Source: Acinetobacter pecorum
GTDB lineage: Bacteria > Pseudomonadota > Gammaproteobacteria > Pseudomonadales > Moraxellaceae
Assembly (NCBI RefSeq): GCF_014837015.1
Contig: NZ_JACSPT010000008.1
Coordinates: 1-64,000, forward strand
Reading direction: 5' to 3'
DNA length: 64,000 nucleotides
Position 1 is the stretch's first letter. The number at the start of each line of letters is the position of its first letter. Under the pieces are notes generated by a model. That model was not told where the DNA came from. It saw only the letters and a list, made by a program, of their open reading frames with translations, and searched no databases. The position numbers were made by a program, and so were the translations under genes. This document shows, piece by piece, positions 8,110-17,910 of the stretch.

Positions 8110-8700
8110 GTTCAGCATGTTCTTTGCCCAGATCGCAAGCCGGGTGGTTTTTCACTCGGGTGATGGGATCTGGGTCTATTGCATAATCTTAAATTTCAGG
8201 CCCGGGCAGGGGAAAGACTCTGCTCCGTATACTTCTACCAGAAAAGGCTTCATCCGTAGAGATTTGTAGCGCTTAGACCCAGGATATTAAACAGCGATTT
8301 ATCCTGATGACAGGAAAAGCTTTAAGAACCATAAGTCTGTAGTAAAACTTAATAAAAAATATATTCCAAAAAGTTTGTCAATATATAACCTTAAAAATAA
8401 AGTCTTTTCCGTAGAATTATTGAGCAATTAATTCAAACAGATTATAAATAACGAATATTTTGAGCAGAATTTACAGAAAAAATTTACAAAAGTCAGTATT
8501 GTTAAATCATCTACAAGGTCAGTTTTTCGATCAGACTTTAAGCAAGCTGTAAGACCTGCTAACCTGTTTGTATATTAGAATTCGACACCCACAAGGTGCC
8601 CTCTAATTCAAACACCCAAAATTATTGAAATGCTTCTTTTTTTGCTTGCGCTATAACCATAACAAGCAGCATCTGAAGGAGTTAAAAGTTTAGGTGTTCT
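8110..8700. other. 591-base intergenic region before metP
   Basis: No gene is recognised. A 7-bp hairpin (CAGGATA 8280-8286 with TATCCTG 8300-8306) has no U-tract. The region from 8335 on is AT-rich and holds the metP promoter and a leader hairpin at 8574-8607. An open frame across 8045-8269 is only an extension out of the aldehyde dehydrogenase gene. Confidence 0.5.
8574..8607 (+). promoter_or_regulatory. Leader stem-loop before metP
   Basis: An outer stem ATTAGA (8574-8579) / TCTAAT (8602-8607) and an inner stem CACC (8586-8589) / GGTG (8595-8598) form a two-part hairpin 94 bases ahead of the start codon. It may be a structured leader. It does not match a riboswitch class known to me. Confidence 0.3.
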
Positions 8701-10176
8701 ATGACAGAAACTCGTGAGAATTGGTCCGCCCGCTCAGGATTCATTATTGCAGCGATTGGTTCCGCCGTTGGCTTGGGGAATATCTGGCGTTTCCCTTATG
8801 TGGCCTATGAAAATGGTGGCGGGGCATTCCTGATCCCTTATCTGATTGCGATTTTCGCAGCAGGTTTACCTTTACTATTTTTAGATTATGCAGTCGGACA
8901 CAAGTTCCGCAAAGCGCCGCCTATGGCTTACAAGAAACTCATGAATGCTGAATCCTTGGGGTGGTGGCAGGTCATGGTGACGCTAGTGATCGGGATTTAC
9001 TATGCCAGCGTATTGTCCTGGGCCGGCAGTTATATGTTCTATTCCTTTGGACAGCAATGGGGTACAGATACCCAGGCCTTTTTCTTCAACTCCTACCTGC
9101 AAAATGGTGAAGGCCTGACCTTAGGTTTTGTGCCTACACTGTTCTTTGGTCTGGTGGTGGTCTGGGCTGCGGTTATGTTGATTCTTTACGGCGGGGTACG
9201 CCGTGGAGTAGAGCTGGCCAATAAAATCTTTATGCCATTGCTGGTGGTTTTATTTTCCATTCTGGTGATTCAGGCAGTGCGCTTACCGGGTGCAGTTGAT
9301 GGCTTAAATGCTTTCTTTACCCCGAACTGGGAGGCCATGACTAACTATAAAGTCTGGCTGGCCGCTTTTGGTCATATCTTCTTCTCACTGTCGGTGGGTT
9401 TCGGGATTATGTTGACCTATGCCTCTTATTTGAAACGCAAAACCAACCTGACCGGTTCGGGAATCGTGGTGGCACTGGCCAATTCGTCTTTTGAAATTCT
9501 GGCGGGTATTGGGGTATTTGCAGCGCTTGGTTTTATGGCGTTCAGTTCAGGTGCTAAAGTTGAAGATGTAGTGTCTGGCGGTATTGGTCTGGCCTTTATT
9601 GCATTCCCGAAAATTATTTCCAGTTTAGGGACAGGTGGTGACCTGTTTGGCTTCCTGTTCTTCGCGTCATTGACGGTTGCCGGTATTACCTCGATGGTGA
9701 GTATCCTGCAAGTTCCGATTGCTGCGTTTCAGGACAAACTGGGCTGGTCGAAGAACAAGTCAGTCACAATCATTGCGGGTGGTTCGGCGGTCATTTCTAC
9801 CCTGATGTTCTCGACGCATAGTGCCGTTACCTTTGTCGATATCATTGATTATTTTGCCAATAATATTGGTATTGTCGGTGGTGGACTGGTATCGATTATT
9901 CTGTTGTCGTGGTTCCGCCGTCCATTGATGAAACAGCTGGAAGACCATGTTAACCAGTTTGCCAGCGTGAAGCTGGGACGCAGCTGGAATTTCATGCTGA
10001 CCTTCGTCACCCCTTTGTCGTTATTACTGGCACTCGGCCTGACTCTGAAATCGATTATGACCGAAGGTTATGGTGATTATCCTGCCAGTACCTTGTGGCT
10101 GGTTGGCGGAGGCGTCATGGCATTCTTTATCCTGGGTGCCATTCTGTTAAGTCTAGTCAAAGACCGTCGTAGTTAG
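8701..10176 (+). CDS. metP: Methionine/alanine importer, NSS family large subunit
   Basis: A 491-residue neurotransmitter:sodium symporter-type transporter with about 12 helices. The helix 1 motif GSAVGLGNIWRFPY (about residues 20-33), which forms the sodium and substrate site, is intact, followed by the GGGAFLIPY turn. Directly downstream lies a 36-codon gene with the features of MetS, the small subunit needed by Corynebacterium MetP; this pairing is the main reason for the MetP call rather than a generic NSS label. The start has an AAGGAG-like site (CTGAAGGAG) some 20 bases ahead, further than normal, so initiation may be weak or coupled to the leader structure. Confidence 0.85.
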   Translation: MTETRENWSARSGFIIAAIGSAVGLGNIWRFPYVAYENGGGAFLIPYLIAIFAAGLPLLFLDYAVGHKFRKAPPMAYKKLMNAESLGWWQVMVTLVIGIYYASVLSWAGSYMFYSFGQQWGTDTQAFFFNSYLQNGEGLTLGFVPTLFFGLVVVWAAVMLILYGGVRRGVELANKIFMPLLVVLFSILVIQAVRLPGAVDGLNAFFTPNWEAMTNYKVWLAAFGHIFFSLSVGFGIMLTYASYLKRKTNLTGSGIVVALANSSFEILAGIGVFAALGFMAFSSGAKVEDVVSGGIGLAFIAFPKIISSLGTGGDLFGFLFFASLTVAGITSMVSILQVPIAAFQDKLGWSKNKSVTIIAGGSAVISTLMFSTHSAVTFVDIIDYFANNIGIVGGGLVSIILLSWFRRPLMKQLEDHVNQFASVKLGRSWNFMLTFVTPLSLLLALGLTLKSIMTEGYGDYPASTLWLVGGGVMAFFILGAILLSLVKDRRS

Positions 10177-10186
10177 GAGAATAAAT

Positions 10187-10297
10187 ATGAATACATCTGC
10201 ACTGATCATGATGATTTTCTCCATCGTTCTATTATGGGGAGGGCTGGTACTGGCGGTTATTCATCTGGCAAAAAATCCGGAAGAACCAGAAGACTAA
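10187..10297 (+). CDS. metS: Methionine/alanine importer small subunit
   Basis: A 36-residue protein: a short N-terminus, one membrane helix (residues 6-27, LIMMIFSIVLLWGGLVLAVI core), then an acidic tail KNPEEPED. This is the layout of MetS-type small subunits of NSS transporters. It starts 10 bases after the metP stop with TAGGAG ahead of the ATG, so the two are co-translated. It is so short that automatic gene calls often miss it. A strong terminator follows 36 bases on. Confidence 0.85.
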   Translation: MNTSALIMMIFSIVLLWGGLVLAVIHLAKNPEEPED

Positions 10298-10332
10298 AAA
10301 TCTTGACATAAACCTACATTTACAAGCAACGG

Positions 10333-10368
10333 AAGTCATTATCATCTTTGATGATAATGACTTTTTTA
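10333..10368 (+). terminator. Terminator after metPS
   Basis: AAGTCATTATCAT pairs perfectly with ATGATAATGACTT (13 bp, 5-base loop), followed by T residues. It ends about 18 bases before the zupT start. Confidence 0.9.
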
Positions 10369-10385
10369 ATGGCTGATGCTTTGAC

Positions 10386-11195
10386 ATGATTTCCGTTTCA
10401 GATGGACAAGTCTATACAGCTTTTGCCGTGACTTTTTTGGCCGGTCTGGCTACCGTAGTGGGGGGTGGACTGGTACTGTTCTTAAAAAAACCCAATTTCC
10501 GCCTGCTTGCTTTTGGTCTGGCCTTTGCTGCCGGTGCCATGGTCTATGTTTCTTTAACCGAAATTCTGAATAAGTCGATTGCGTCCTTCACTGTGGATTT
10601 TGGTGAAAAAACCGGTTTCGCCTTTGGCACTTTTGCTTTTTTACTGGGCGTGGTGCTGGTGTTATTGCTGGACCGCTTTGTCCCGAATCCGCATGACACT
10701 ATTGAAACCCAGTCTGCCAAGGGAGTCAGTTCACAACAGTTACTGCGTACTGGCATGCTGACCCTGTTTGCGATTAGTGCCCATAACTTGCCGGAAGGAC
10801 TGGCAACATTTTTTGCCACCCTGGAAAGTCCTGCTCTGGGTGCACCTCTGGCGGTCGCGATTGCGATTCATAACATACCAGAAGGCGTGGCGATTGCCTT
10901 GCCGGTCTATATGGCCACCGGCCGTAAAGATTATGCCCTCTGGGCCAGTTTGGTTTCGGGAATGGCCGAGCCTCTGGGTGCAGCCTTGGGGTATTTTATT
11001 CTGGCGCCTTATATGAATGAAACGGTCTATGGCCTGATCTTTGGCGTGATTGGCGGTGTGATGGTCTATCTGGCGCTAGATGAATTATTGCCGACGGCAA
11101 AACGCTATTCTGAAGGGCATGAAACAGTCTATGGCTTGGTGAGCGGCATGGCTGCTCTGGCTACTAGTCTGGTAATTTTTAAATTTATTCAATAA
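10386..11195 (+). CDS. zupT: ZIP-family zinc/divalent metal importer
   Basis: A 269-residue ZIP transporter of the ZupT group, importing zinc and other divalent metals across the inner membrane. Eight helices are expected. The metal site is visible as SAHNLPEG in helix 4 and AIHNIPEG in helix 5, each with the His-Asn-x-Pro-Glu arrangement. The long variable loop after helix 3 (about residues 90-120) lacks a His-rich stretch. The metPS terminator separates it from that operon. A canonical ribosome site is not obvious before the ATG. No Zur-like box was recognised. Confidence 0.9.
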   Translation: MISVSDGQVYTAFAVTFLAGLATVVGGGLVLFLKKPNFRLLAFGLAFAAGAMVYVSLTEILNKSIASFTVDFGEKTGFAFGTFAFLLGVVLVLLLDRFVPNPHDTIETQSAKGVSSQQLLRTGMLTLFAISAHNLPEGLATFFATLESPALGAPLAVAIAIHNIPEGVAIALPVYMATGRKDYALWASLVSGMAEPLGAALGYFILAPYMNETVYGLIFGVIGGVMVYLALDELLPTAKRYSEGHETVYGLVSGMAALATSLVIFKFIQ

Positions 11196-11222
11196 GCCTC
11201 ATATTCCTGAATCACGCGCCAT

Positions 11223-11250
11223 AAAAAAGGCAGCTTAGGCTGCCTTTCAT
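11223..11250. terminator. Bidirectional terminator, zupT / rsmB
   Basis: AAAGGCAGC (11226-11234) pairs with GCTGCCTTT (11239-11247) between convergent genes, with A-rich and T-rich flanks. Confidence 0.85.
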
Positions 11251-11264
11251 TTTAAACACATGAC

Positions 11265-12572
11265 TTATGCCGTTTTTTCTATACGGCAATAGAAGAAGCC
11301 GTCGCCTTGATCTGCTTTCGGCAACAACTGACGACCATGAATCTGTTCGATACCCCAATCGGCTTCGATCTTGATTTCTTTGGCATCGGCATGGGTATTA
11401 AAAAACTCGACCATCTGCTGTTCGTTTTCGGCTTTCAGAATTGAACAGGTGATGTACAGCAAAGTACCACCGACTTTCAGTTGCTGCCACATATTTTCCA
11501 GAATCTGCTTTTGCAGCTCAACCGTTTTCGGAATATCGGTAGACTGACGCAGTAAACGGATATCCGGATGACGACGGATCACACCAATTGCAGAACACGG
11601 TGCATCGAGAACGATACAGTCGACAGGCTCCGGAGCTGTCCAGGTGATCGCATCAGCCGCAATAATTTCAACGTCGGCATATTCAGTTAACAATAGACGT
11701 TCCAGATTTTCTGCCACACGGACTAAACGTTTGGCGTCCTGATCAATGGCATACAGTTTTTTCGGGCTATATTTTTCCAATATATGCGCGGTTTTACCAC
11801 CCGGAGCGGCACAGGCATCGACCACGACTTTGCCTGCAAGGTCAGGAAGCAAGGTTGCGCAAAGCTGGGCATGTTCATCCTGAACCGAGAAACCGCCGGC
11901 TTCATAGCCTGGCAGGTTCGGAATATGCACATTCTGTTCCAGAACGATGCCAACTTCAGAAAGAGTGCAGGCACGTGCCTCATAGCCTTCTTCTTCCAGA
12001 ATTTCCAGATATTCATCACGGCTGACCTGATTGACATTGACACGCAAAGTGAGCGGTGCAATCTGTTTCAAGTCATGTGACAGCTCGGCAAGCTGTTCCG
12101 GCCAGTCTTTCTTTAAACGCTTGTAGAGCCAGCTTGGCAGGCCATGCGCCTGATTTAAAGCCAGGTCAAATTCTTCTGTTTCACGTGAAACACGACGCAG
12201 TACCGCATTGACCAGACCGCTTAAAGGTTCAAAGCCCAGTTGTTTGGCAGCAGTTACGGTTTCTGAAATCGCAGCATGTGCCGGAATACGGGTACATAGA
12301 ATCTGGTACAAACCCAAATATAAGCAGCTCTCTAGAGCCTGGTTATCGAGAGGTTTGGTTAACAGCGGCAGGGTGATGGCTTTAAGGCCATGCCACTGAC
12401 GTAAACAGCCTAGAGTTAACTCGTGATAAAGACCACGGTCACGCTCAGACACGATGTTGATATGTTGATTAAGTACAGAAGCAAGTGATTGACCATTTTG
12501 TACAGCCAATAGCGTTTTTACAACTTGCGCGCGCAAATTCAAGTTTTTAGCTGATGATTGAATTTGGCTCAT
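11265..12572 (-). CDS. rsmB: 16S rRNA (cytosine-967-C5)-methyltransferase
   Basis: A 435-residue protein: N-terminal NusB-like RNA-binding domain (residues about 5-140) and a Rossmann methyltransferase domain. The SAM loop DACAAPGGKT (252-261) is present, together with the two catalytic cysteines Cys326 in DAPCS and Cys376 in TCS, which mark RsmB-type m5C enzymes. It methylates C967 of 16S rRNA. Its start overlaps the fmt stop by 4 bases, the common fmt-rsmB order, implying translational coupling. Confidence 0.95.
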   Translation of the reverse strand: MSQIQSSAKNLNLRAQVVKTLLAVQNGQSLASVLNQHINIVSERDRGLYHELTLGCLRQWHGLKAITLPLLTKPLDNQALESCLYLGLYQILCTRIPAHAAISETVTAAKQLGFEPLSGLVNAVLRRVSRETEEFDLALNQAHGLPSWLYKRLKKDWPEQLAELSHDLKQIAPLTLRVNVNQVSRDEYLEILEEEGYEARACTLSEVGIVLEQNVHIPNLPGYEAGGFSVQDEHAQLCATLLPDLAGKVVVDACAAPGGKTAHILEKYSPKKLYAIDQDAKRLVRVAENLERLLLTEYADVEIIAADAITWTAPEPVDCIVLDAPCSAIGVIRRHPDIRLLRQSTDIPKTVELQKQILENMWQQLKVGGTLLYITCSILKAENEQQMVEFFNTHADAKEIKIEADWGIEQIHGRQLLPKADQGDGFFYCRIEKTA

Positions 12573-13531
12573 GCGAATTTATATCCTACCGATAGTTTTT
12601 GAGTTTGATTAATTTGAACAGCATTCAGGGCTTTGCCGCCTGGCCATTGCAGATTGGTGATGCAAATGGCATTTTGATCGCCACACATCACATGTACGCC
12701 GTCTTTATCCAGGGCAATCACTTCACCAGGCAGGGCATTGCTTGCATTTTGCGTGGAAAGTGATGAATTCCAGATGCGTAAATTGTTGCCGTCATCCAGT
12801 GGGGTAAATGCCACCGGCCAGGGATTAAAGGCACGAATATTACGATCAATGGCTGCTGCAGGCTGAGTCCAGTCAATTTGTGCTTCGGCTTTTGACAGTT
12901 TATGCGCGTAAACCGTCAGGCTTTCATCCTGGACTTCGCGAGTCTCAAGATAGTGCTGTAAGGTCTGTTCCGATTCAAGCACCGCCACAATCGCCTCAGC
13001 ACCTTGCAGCGCCAGTTTGTCATGCAGGCTGGCAGAAGTATCCTCGGCAGTAATCGGACATCGTGTTTTATACATCATATCCCCGGTATCCAGACCGGCC
13101 GCCATTTTCATAATGGTCACACCCGTTTCGGTATCGCCGGTAGCAATCGCGCGCTGAATCGGGGCTGCACCGCGCCAGCGTGGCAACAGCGAACCGTGTA
13201 TATTCAGGCAACCATATTTTGGCGTATCCAGAACCACTTGTGGCAGGATCAGGCCATAAGCCGCCACCACCATCACATCTGCATTTAAAGCTTTGAGTTC
13301 CGCTTGTGCCGCCAGACCTTCTTCAGTCGATGACTTGAAATGTAAAGGCTGATAGACCGGAATATGGTGTTCAAGCGCCAACTGCTTCACTGCAGAGGCC
13401 GTAAGTTTTTGTCCACGTCCAGCCTTGCGGTCAGGTTGGGTATAAACCGCCACAATTTCATGATTGGTTTTGAGCAGCGCAGCCAATGCAGTCGCTGCAA
13501 ATTCTGGTGTGCCTGCAAATATGATCTTCAC
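12569..13531 (-). CDS. fmt: Methionyl-tRNA formyltransferase
   Basis: A 320-residue enzyme that formylates initiator Met-tRNA with 10-formyl-tetrahydrofolate. The FAGTPEFA start and the catalytic region NIHGSLLPRWRGAAPIQ (Asn-x-His plus SLLP) are typical, and a C-terminal tRNA-binding domain follows from about residue 205. The start is GTG at 13531 with GGAA 8 bases ahead. It is the first gene of the fmt-rsmB pair and divergent from ilvD. The deformylase gene def is not in the window. Confidence 0.95.
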   Translation of the reverse strand: MKIIFAGTPEFAATALAALLKTNHEIVAVYTQPDRKAGRGQKLTASAVKQLALEHHIPVYQPLHFKSSTEEGLAAQAELKALNADVMVVAAYGLILPQVVLDTPKYGCLNIHGSLLPRWRGAAPIQRAIATGDTETGVTIMKMAAGLDTGDMMYKTRCPITAEDTSASLHDKLALQGAEAIVAVLESEQTLQHYLETREVQDESLTVYAHKLSKAEAQIDWTQPAAAIDRNIRAFNPWPVAFTPLDDGNNLRIWNSSLSTQNASNALPGEVIALDKDGVHVMCGDQNAICITNLQWPGGKALNAVQINQTQKLSVGYKFA

Positions 13532-13939
13532 ACATGAAATTCCAAATAAACTTAAAGCGTATTATAAGCCAAAAGCCAAATTTCAGCCTAATCCTTACCA
13601 AAACTTATCGGATAGGGCCTGTGAGTGCTTGAATTTCAGTGGAATTTTTATATAAAAAAAACTCATGCAAATTGTAAAAATTATTCATGAAAGTTTTGTA
13701 TTGTCGCAAGGGTGATGGCGTTATAGTAGATTTCATCCAGAAATTTTTATCGTCAGATCGCCAAAACCTCTCTATAGACATTTTTGCCTGCATCTACATC
13801 CAAAAGGCCATCTGGTAAAACAAGGGCTTGTAGTATGATAGGTTTAAAATTCAACTGATTTAAGCTCCTTGTCAGTATGATTTAGCCAGAGTGGATCTGT
13901 CCGATTCATTGCAAGCTCAAACTTTGTTGGAAGTATAAA
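13532..13939. other. 408-base divergent spacer between fmt and ilvD
   Basis: No gene or recognised RNA. It must hold the promoters of both flanking genes. No branched-chain leader peptide (a run of Leu/Val/Ile codons before an attenuator) was found ahead of ilvD. Confidence 0.5.
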
Positions 13940-15769
13940 ATGCCTGACTATCGTTCAAAAACATCGACACACGGAAGAAATATGGCTGGCGCACGCGGTT
14001 TATGGCGTGCCACCGGTATGAAGGATGAAGATTTCGGTAAACCGATTATTGCGGTAGTGAACTCCTTTACCCAGTTTGTACCGGGTCATGTACATCTCAA
14101 AGACCTGGGTCAGCTGGTGGCACGTCAAATTGAAGCATCAGGCGGTGTAGCAAAAGAATTCAATACCATTGCGGTAGATGATGGAATCGCAATGGGGCAT
14201 GACGGCATGCTGTATTCACTGCCTTCACGGGATCTGATTGCAGACTCGGTTGAGTACATGGTCAATGCACATTGTGCCGATGCCATGGTGTGTATTTCGA
14301 ACTGTGACAAGATCACCCCGGGAATGTTGATGGCCGCGATGCGCCTGAACATTCCAGTGGTATTTGTCTCTGGCGGTCCGATGGAAGCGGGTAAAGTCAA
14401 AATCCGTGGTAATGATAAAGCGATTGACCTGATTGATGCGATGATTGTAGCTGCAGACGACAGCTATACCGATGAAGAAGTCGCAGAGTATGAACGTTCT
14501 GCATGCCCAACTTGCGGTTCATGTTCAGGCATGTTTACTGCCAATTCCATGAACTGCCTGACTGAAGCATTGGGTCTGTCACTTCCAGGTAACGGTTCAA
14601 CTCTGGCGACGCATGCCAACCGTAAAAAACTGTTCGAACGTGCGGGTCAACTGATTGTTGAAATTACCAAACGTCATTATGAACAGGACGATTACAGCTT
14701 ACTGCCACGTTCAATTGCCACCAAAGCATCCTATGAAAATGCCATGACCCTGGATATTGCCATGGGTGGTTCAACCAATACTGTATTGCATCTGCTGGCT
14801 GCAGCGAATGAAGCTGGTGTGGACTTCACTATGGATGATATCGATCGTCTATCTCGTAAAGTGCCTGTATTGTGTAAAGTGGCACCTGCGAAGAATGACG
14901 TGCATATGGAAGACGTACACCGTGCTGGCGGGATCATGTCAATTCTGGGTGAGCTGGACCGTGCAGGTCTGCTGGATACGTCTGTACCCACCGTTCATGA
15001 AGCAACGTTGAAAGATGCCTTGGATAAATGGGACATCATTCGTACTGATGATGAAGAAGTGTATCAATTCTTCAAATCAGCTCCAGGCGGTGTCCCAACA
15101 CAAACTGCATTCTCACAAGACCGTTATTATTCACGTCTAGATGGTGACCGTGAAAATGGGGTGATCCGTAATGCAGAACATGCCTTCTCTCAGGACGGTG
15201 GTCTGGCTGTACTCTACGGTAACATCGCGCTCGATGGCTGTATTGTAAAAACTGCGGGTGTAGATGATTCGATCCTGAAATTCAACGGTACTGCACGTGT
15301 TTTTGAAAGTCAGGATGCTGCGGTAGACGCGATTCTGGGTGGCAAGATTACTGCAGGTGATGTGGTGGTGATTCGCTATGAAGGTCCACGCGGTGGGCCG
15401 GGCATGCAGGAAATGCTATATCCAACCAGCTACCTGAAATCGAAAGGTTTAGGTAAGGAATGCGCACTGTTAACTGATGGCCGTTTCTCTGGCGGCTCGT
15501 CAGGTCTGTCGATTGGACATGTATCGCCAGAAGCAGCTGAAGGCGGTGCGATTGGTCTGGTTGAAGATGGTGACCGTATTGAAATCGATATTCCAAACCG
15601 TACTATTCACCTGGCTGTTGATGACGCTCTCATGGCAGAGCGCCGTGTAGCGCAGGACGCTAAGGGCTGGCACCCGGTAGAGGAGCGCCCACGCAAAATT
15701 TCGAAAGCCCTGAAAGCATATGCCATGCATACCACCAGTGCGGCAAAAGGTGCGGTACGTGAAATCTAA
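13940..15769 (+). CDS. ilvD: Dihydroxy-acid dehydratase, long (E. coli-like) type
   Basis: A 609-residue IlvD/Edd protein that removes water from 2,3-dihydroxy-isovalerate or -methylvalerate in valine, leucine and isoleucine synthesis. Cluster cysteines Cys122 (ISNCDK) and Cys195 (CGSCSG) are present. Where [2Fe-2S] enzymes have a third cysteine, this protein reads VPGHVH (Gly49), as in E. coli IlvD, which carries an oxygen-sensitive [4Fe-4S] cluster. The substrate loop [10 protein letters not shown] is intact. A GGAAG site precedes the ATG. A second, shorter dehydratase follows at 16075. Confidence 0.95.
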   Translation: MPDYRSKTSTHGRNMAGARGLWRATGMKDEDFGKPIIAVVNSFTQFVPGHVHLKDLGQLVARQIEASGGVAKEFNTIAVDDGIAMGHDGMLYSLPSRDLIADSVEYMVNAHCADAMVCISNCDKITPGMLMAAMRLNIPVVFVSGGPMEAGKVKIRGNDKAIDLIDAMIVAADDSYTDEEVAEYERSACPTCGSCSGMFTANSMNCLTEALGLSLPGNGSTLATHANRKKLFERAGQLIVEITKRHYEQDDYSLLPRSIATKASYENAMTLDIAMGGSTNTVLHLLAAANEAGVDFTMDDIDRLSRKVPVLCKVAPAKNDVHMEDVHRAGGIMSILGELDRAGLLDTSVPTVHEATLKDALDKWDIIRTDDEEVYQFFKSAPGGVPTQTAFSQDRYYSRLDGDRENGVIRNAEHAFSQDGGLAVLYGNIALDGCIVKTAGVDDSILKFNGTARVFESQDAAVDAILGGKITAGDVVVIRYEGPRGGPGMQEMLYPTSYLKSKGLGKECALLTDGRFSGGSSGLSIGHVSPEAAEGGAIGLVEDGDRIEIDIPNRTIHLAVDDALMAERRVAQDAKGWHPVEERPRKISKALKAYAMHTTSAAKGAVREI

Positions 15770-15792
15770 GCTGTAAATTTTTATAGCGCAAG

Positions 15793-15822
15793 AAAGCACT
15801 CCAGACGGGGTGCTTTTTTTAT
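15793..15822 (+). terminator. Terminator after ilvD
   Basis: AAAGCACTCC pairs with GGGGTGCTTT (one mismatch) and is followed by a T run, about 25 bases past the stop codon. Confidence 0.8.
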
Positions 15823-15864
15823 ACAAGAAACTATGTTTAGACTTGCCAAATTTTGCCCAGTGGA

Positions 15865-15924
15865 GTGCGACAGGAAGTCGCACGTTTGCCCGTATGGTAG
15901 CGGAACAGCGACATCCATGTCGCT
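15865..15924. repeat. Pair of palindromic hairpins (REP-like unit)
   Basis: GTGCGAC-AGGAA-GTCGCAC (15865-15883) and AGCGACAT-CC-ATGTCGCT (15907-15924) are two near-perfect stems 23 bases apart that share the GCGAC core. The composition and paired layout resemble dispersed intergenic repeats. Only one copy was noticed in this window, so dispersal is not shown. Confidence 0.5.
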
Positions 15925-16074
15925 TGGTCATGTGATTCAAATTTTTAAGGATTCATCAAAATGTTTTTCTGTAGGCGAATTTCTTTTACATACTGAATGC
16001 TTTCTATACAATGACCTTAAAATAAATTGTCCAAGACCGACGCTTAAAATTGGTCATCGCCCAGGAAGAAAATA

Positions 16075-17760
16075 ATGAGTAAAGATAATATCCGCGAGCA
16101 TTCAGCCCCCGTTTATGAAGGCATTGAAAATGCACCGGCGCGATCCATGATGCGTGCTACCGGTTTTAAAGATGCTGATTTTGATCGGCCATTCATTGGG
16201 ATTGCCTCAACCTGGGCCAATGTCACACCATGTAATATGCATATTGATGGTTTGGCCAGAACTGTCGAGCAGGGCGTGAGTGCTGCGGGCGGCAAGGGTA
16301 TTATCTTCAATACCATTACCATTTCTGACGGGATTTCCAACGGTACGGAAGGGATGAAATATTCATTGGTATCGCGTGAAATTATTGCCGATTCGATTGA
16401 AACTGTGGTTGGCTGTCAGGCCTATGATGGGGTTATTGCGATTGGCGGCTGTGATAAAAACATGCCGGGCTGCATTATGGGACTGGCTCGTCTAAACCGC
16501 CCCGGTCTGTTTATTTATGGCGGTACCATCAAACCAGGTGAAGGTCATACTGACATGATTTCGGTATTTGAAGCGGTAGGTCAGTATGCCAAAGGTGAAA
16601 TTAACGCGATTCAGGTCAAGCATATTGAAGAAGTATCCTTGCCGGGTCCGGGCTCCTGTGGCGGCATGTATACGGCCAACTCGATGGCCTCTGCAATTGA
16701 AGCACTTGGCATGAGCCTGCCGGGTTCCTCCGCGCAGGAAGCAGTTTCGGAAGACAAGCAAATCGACTGTGCCCGTGCCGGTGAAGCAGTCATGAATCTG
16801 TTGCGCCTGGATATCAAGCCACGTGACATCATGACCAAGGCTGCTTTCGAAAATTCAATCAAGGTCTTGATTGCACTGGGTGGTTCGACCAACGGGGTAC
16901 TACATCTTTTGGCCATGGCGCATACCGCAGGGGTGGAACTGAGCCTGGATGATTTCGTGCGGATTGGCAAAGATATTCCGGTGGTGGCCGATGTACGTCC
17001 ATCAGGTAAATATTTAATGTCAGAACTGATCGCTATAGGCGGGATTCAACCACTGATGAAGCGCATGCTGGATGCCGGCATGCTGGATGGGTCCTGTTTA
17101 ACGGTCACAGGTAAGACGCTGGCAGAAAACTTGGCCGATGTAAAAGATTATCCGGAAGGTCAGCAGATCATTTTACCTTTTGACAAGCCGGTAAAAAAAG
17201 ACTCACATCTGGTGATTCTCAAAGGTAACCTGTCACCAAAAGGCGCCGTGGCGAAAATTACCGGGAAGGAAGGCTTGCACTTCAAAGGACCGGCACGCGT
17301 CTTTGAAGGTGAGCAGGGTGCGATGCGTGGCATTCTGGATGGCGAAGTCCAGCCGGGTGAAGTAGTGGTGATTCGTGGCGTCGGCCCTAAAGGCGGGCCA
17401 GGTATGCCAGAAATGCTGAAACCGACTTCTGCGATTATTGGTAAAGGTCTGGGCGATTCAGTGGCATTAATTACCGACGGACGTTTCTCTGGCGGCAGTC
17501 ACGGTTTTGTGATTGGTCATGTGACGCCAGAAGCCTATGAAGGTGGCCCGATTGGGCTGGTGCAAAATGGCGATGAAATTTCGATTAATGCCGAAACCCG
17601 GGAAATGACCTGGCATGTGGATGAACAGGAGATTGCAGCACGTCAAGCGATCTGGACCAAACCTCAGCCAAACTATACTCATGGTGCGCTGGCCAAATTT
17701 GCCAAACTGACCTCAGGTGCAGAAACGGGAGCAGTCACTGACCTGAATATTGATCTCTAA
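16075..17760 (+). CDS. IlvD/Edd family dehydratase, short [2Fe-2S]-type
   Basis: A 561-residue dehydratase of the compact IlvD subfamily. All three cysteines that bind a [2Fe-2S] cluster in plant, mycobacterial and Caulobacter members are present: Cys53 (TPCNMH), Cys126 (GGCDKN) and Cys195 (GSCGGM). The C-terminal [10 protein letters not shown] loop is intact. By length and motif it could be a second dihydroxy-acid dehydratase, or a sugar-acid dehydratase acting on related substrates. The absence of sugar-catabolism neighbours makes the first slightly more likely. Its start follows AGGAAG. It lies 305 bases after ilvD in the same direction, behind the ilvD terminator and the hairpin pair, so it is transcribed separately. 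Confidence 0.85.
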   Translation: MSKDNIREHSAPVYEGIENAPARSMMRATGFKDADFDRPFIGIASTWANVTPCNMHIDGLARTVEQGVSAAGGKGIIFNTITISDGISNGTEGMKYSLVSREIIADSIETVVGCQAYDGVIAIGGCDKNMPGCIMGLARLNRPGLFIYGGTIKPGEGHTDMISVFEAVGQYAKGEINAIQVKHIEEVSLPGPGSCGGMYTANSMASAIEALGMSLPGSSAQEAVSEDKQIDCARAGEAVMNLLRLDIKPRDIMTKAAFENSIKVLIALGGSTNGVLHLLAMAHTAGVELSLDDFVRIGKDIPVVADVRPSGKYLMSELIAIGGIQPLMKRMLDAGMLDGSCLTVTGKTLAENLADVKDYPEGQQIILPFDKPVKKDSHLVILKGNLSPKGAVAKITGKEGLHFKGPARVFEGEQGAMRGILDGEVQPGEVVVIRGVGPKGGPGMPEMLKPTSAIIGKGLGDSVALITDGRFSGGSHGFVIGHVTPEAYEGGPIGLVQNGDEISINAETREMTWHVDEQEIAARQAIWTKPQPNYTHGALAKFAKLTSGAETGAVTDLNIDL

Positions 17761-17910
17761 TCTATTGTTAAACATTGAACATTTGCTTATGACTTGATAT
17801 AAGTTTTTACACCATGCAGAGCTTTGGTTCTGCAATTTTAAAAATAGATTATTCTGTGTAGCTGCTACTGTATGGCGCTGTGCACAGTCACTCTTGTCGA
17901 GGCCGATCTC

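Noticed and set aside
8280-8306. A second CAGGA-containing hairpin that might belong to another CsrA-binding RNA
   Set aside because: The CAGGA bases lie in the stem, not the loop, there is no terminator and no GacA-type box nearby.
15865-15883. GTGCGAC-AGGAA-GTCGCAC as a CsrA site
   Set aside because: A single motif with a paired companion hairpin fits a dispersed repeat better; there is no promoter or terminator of a small RNA.
15833-16075. Open frame of 80 codons between the two dehydratase genes
   Set aside because: It runs through the two hairpins, has no ribosome site and no protein-family pattern.
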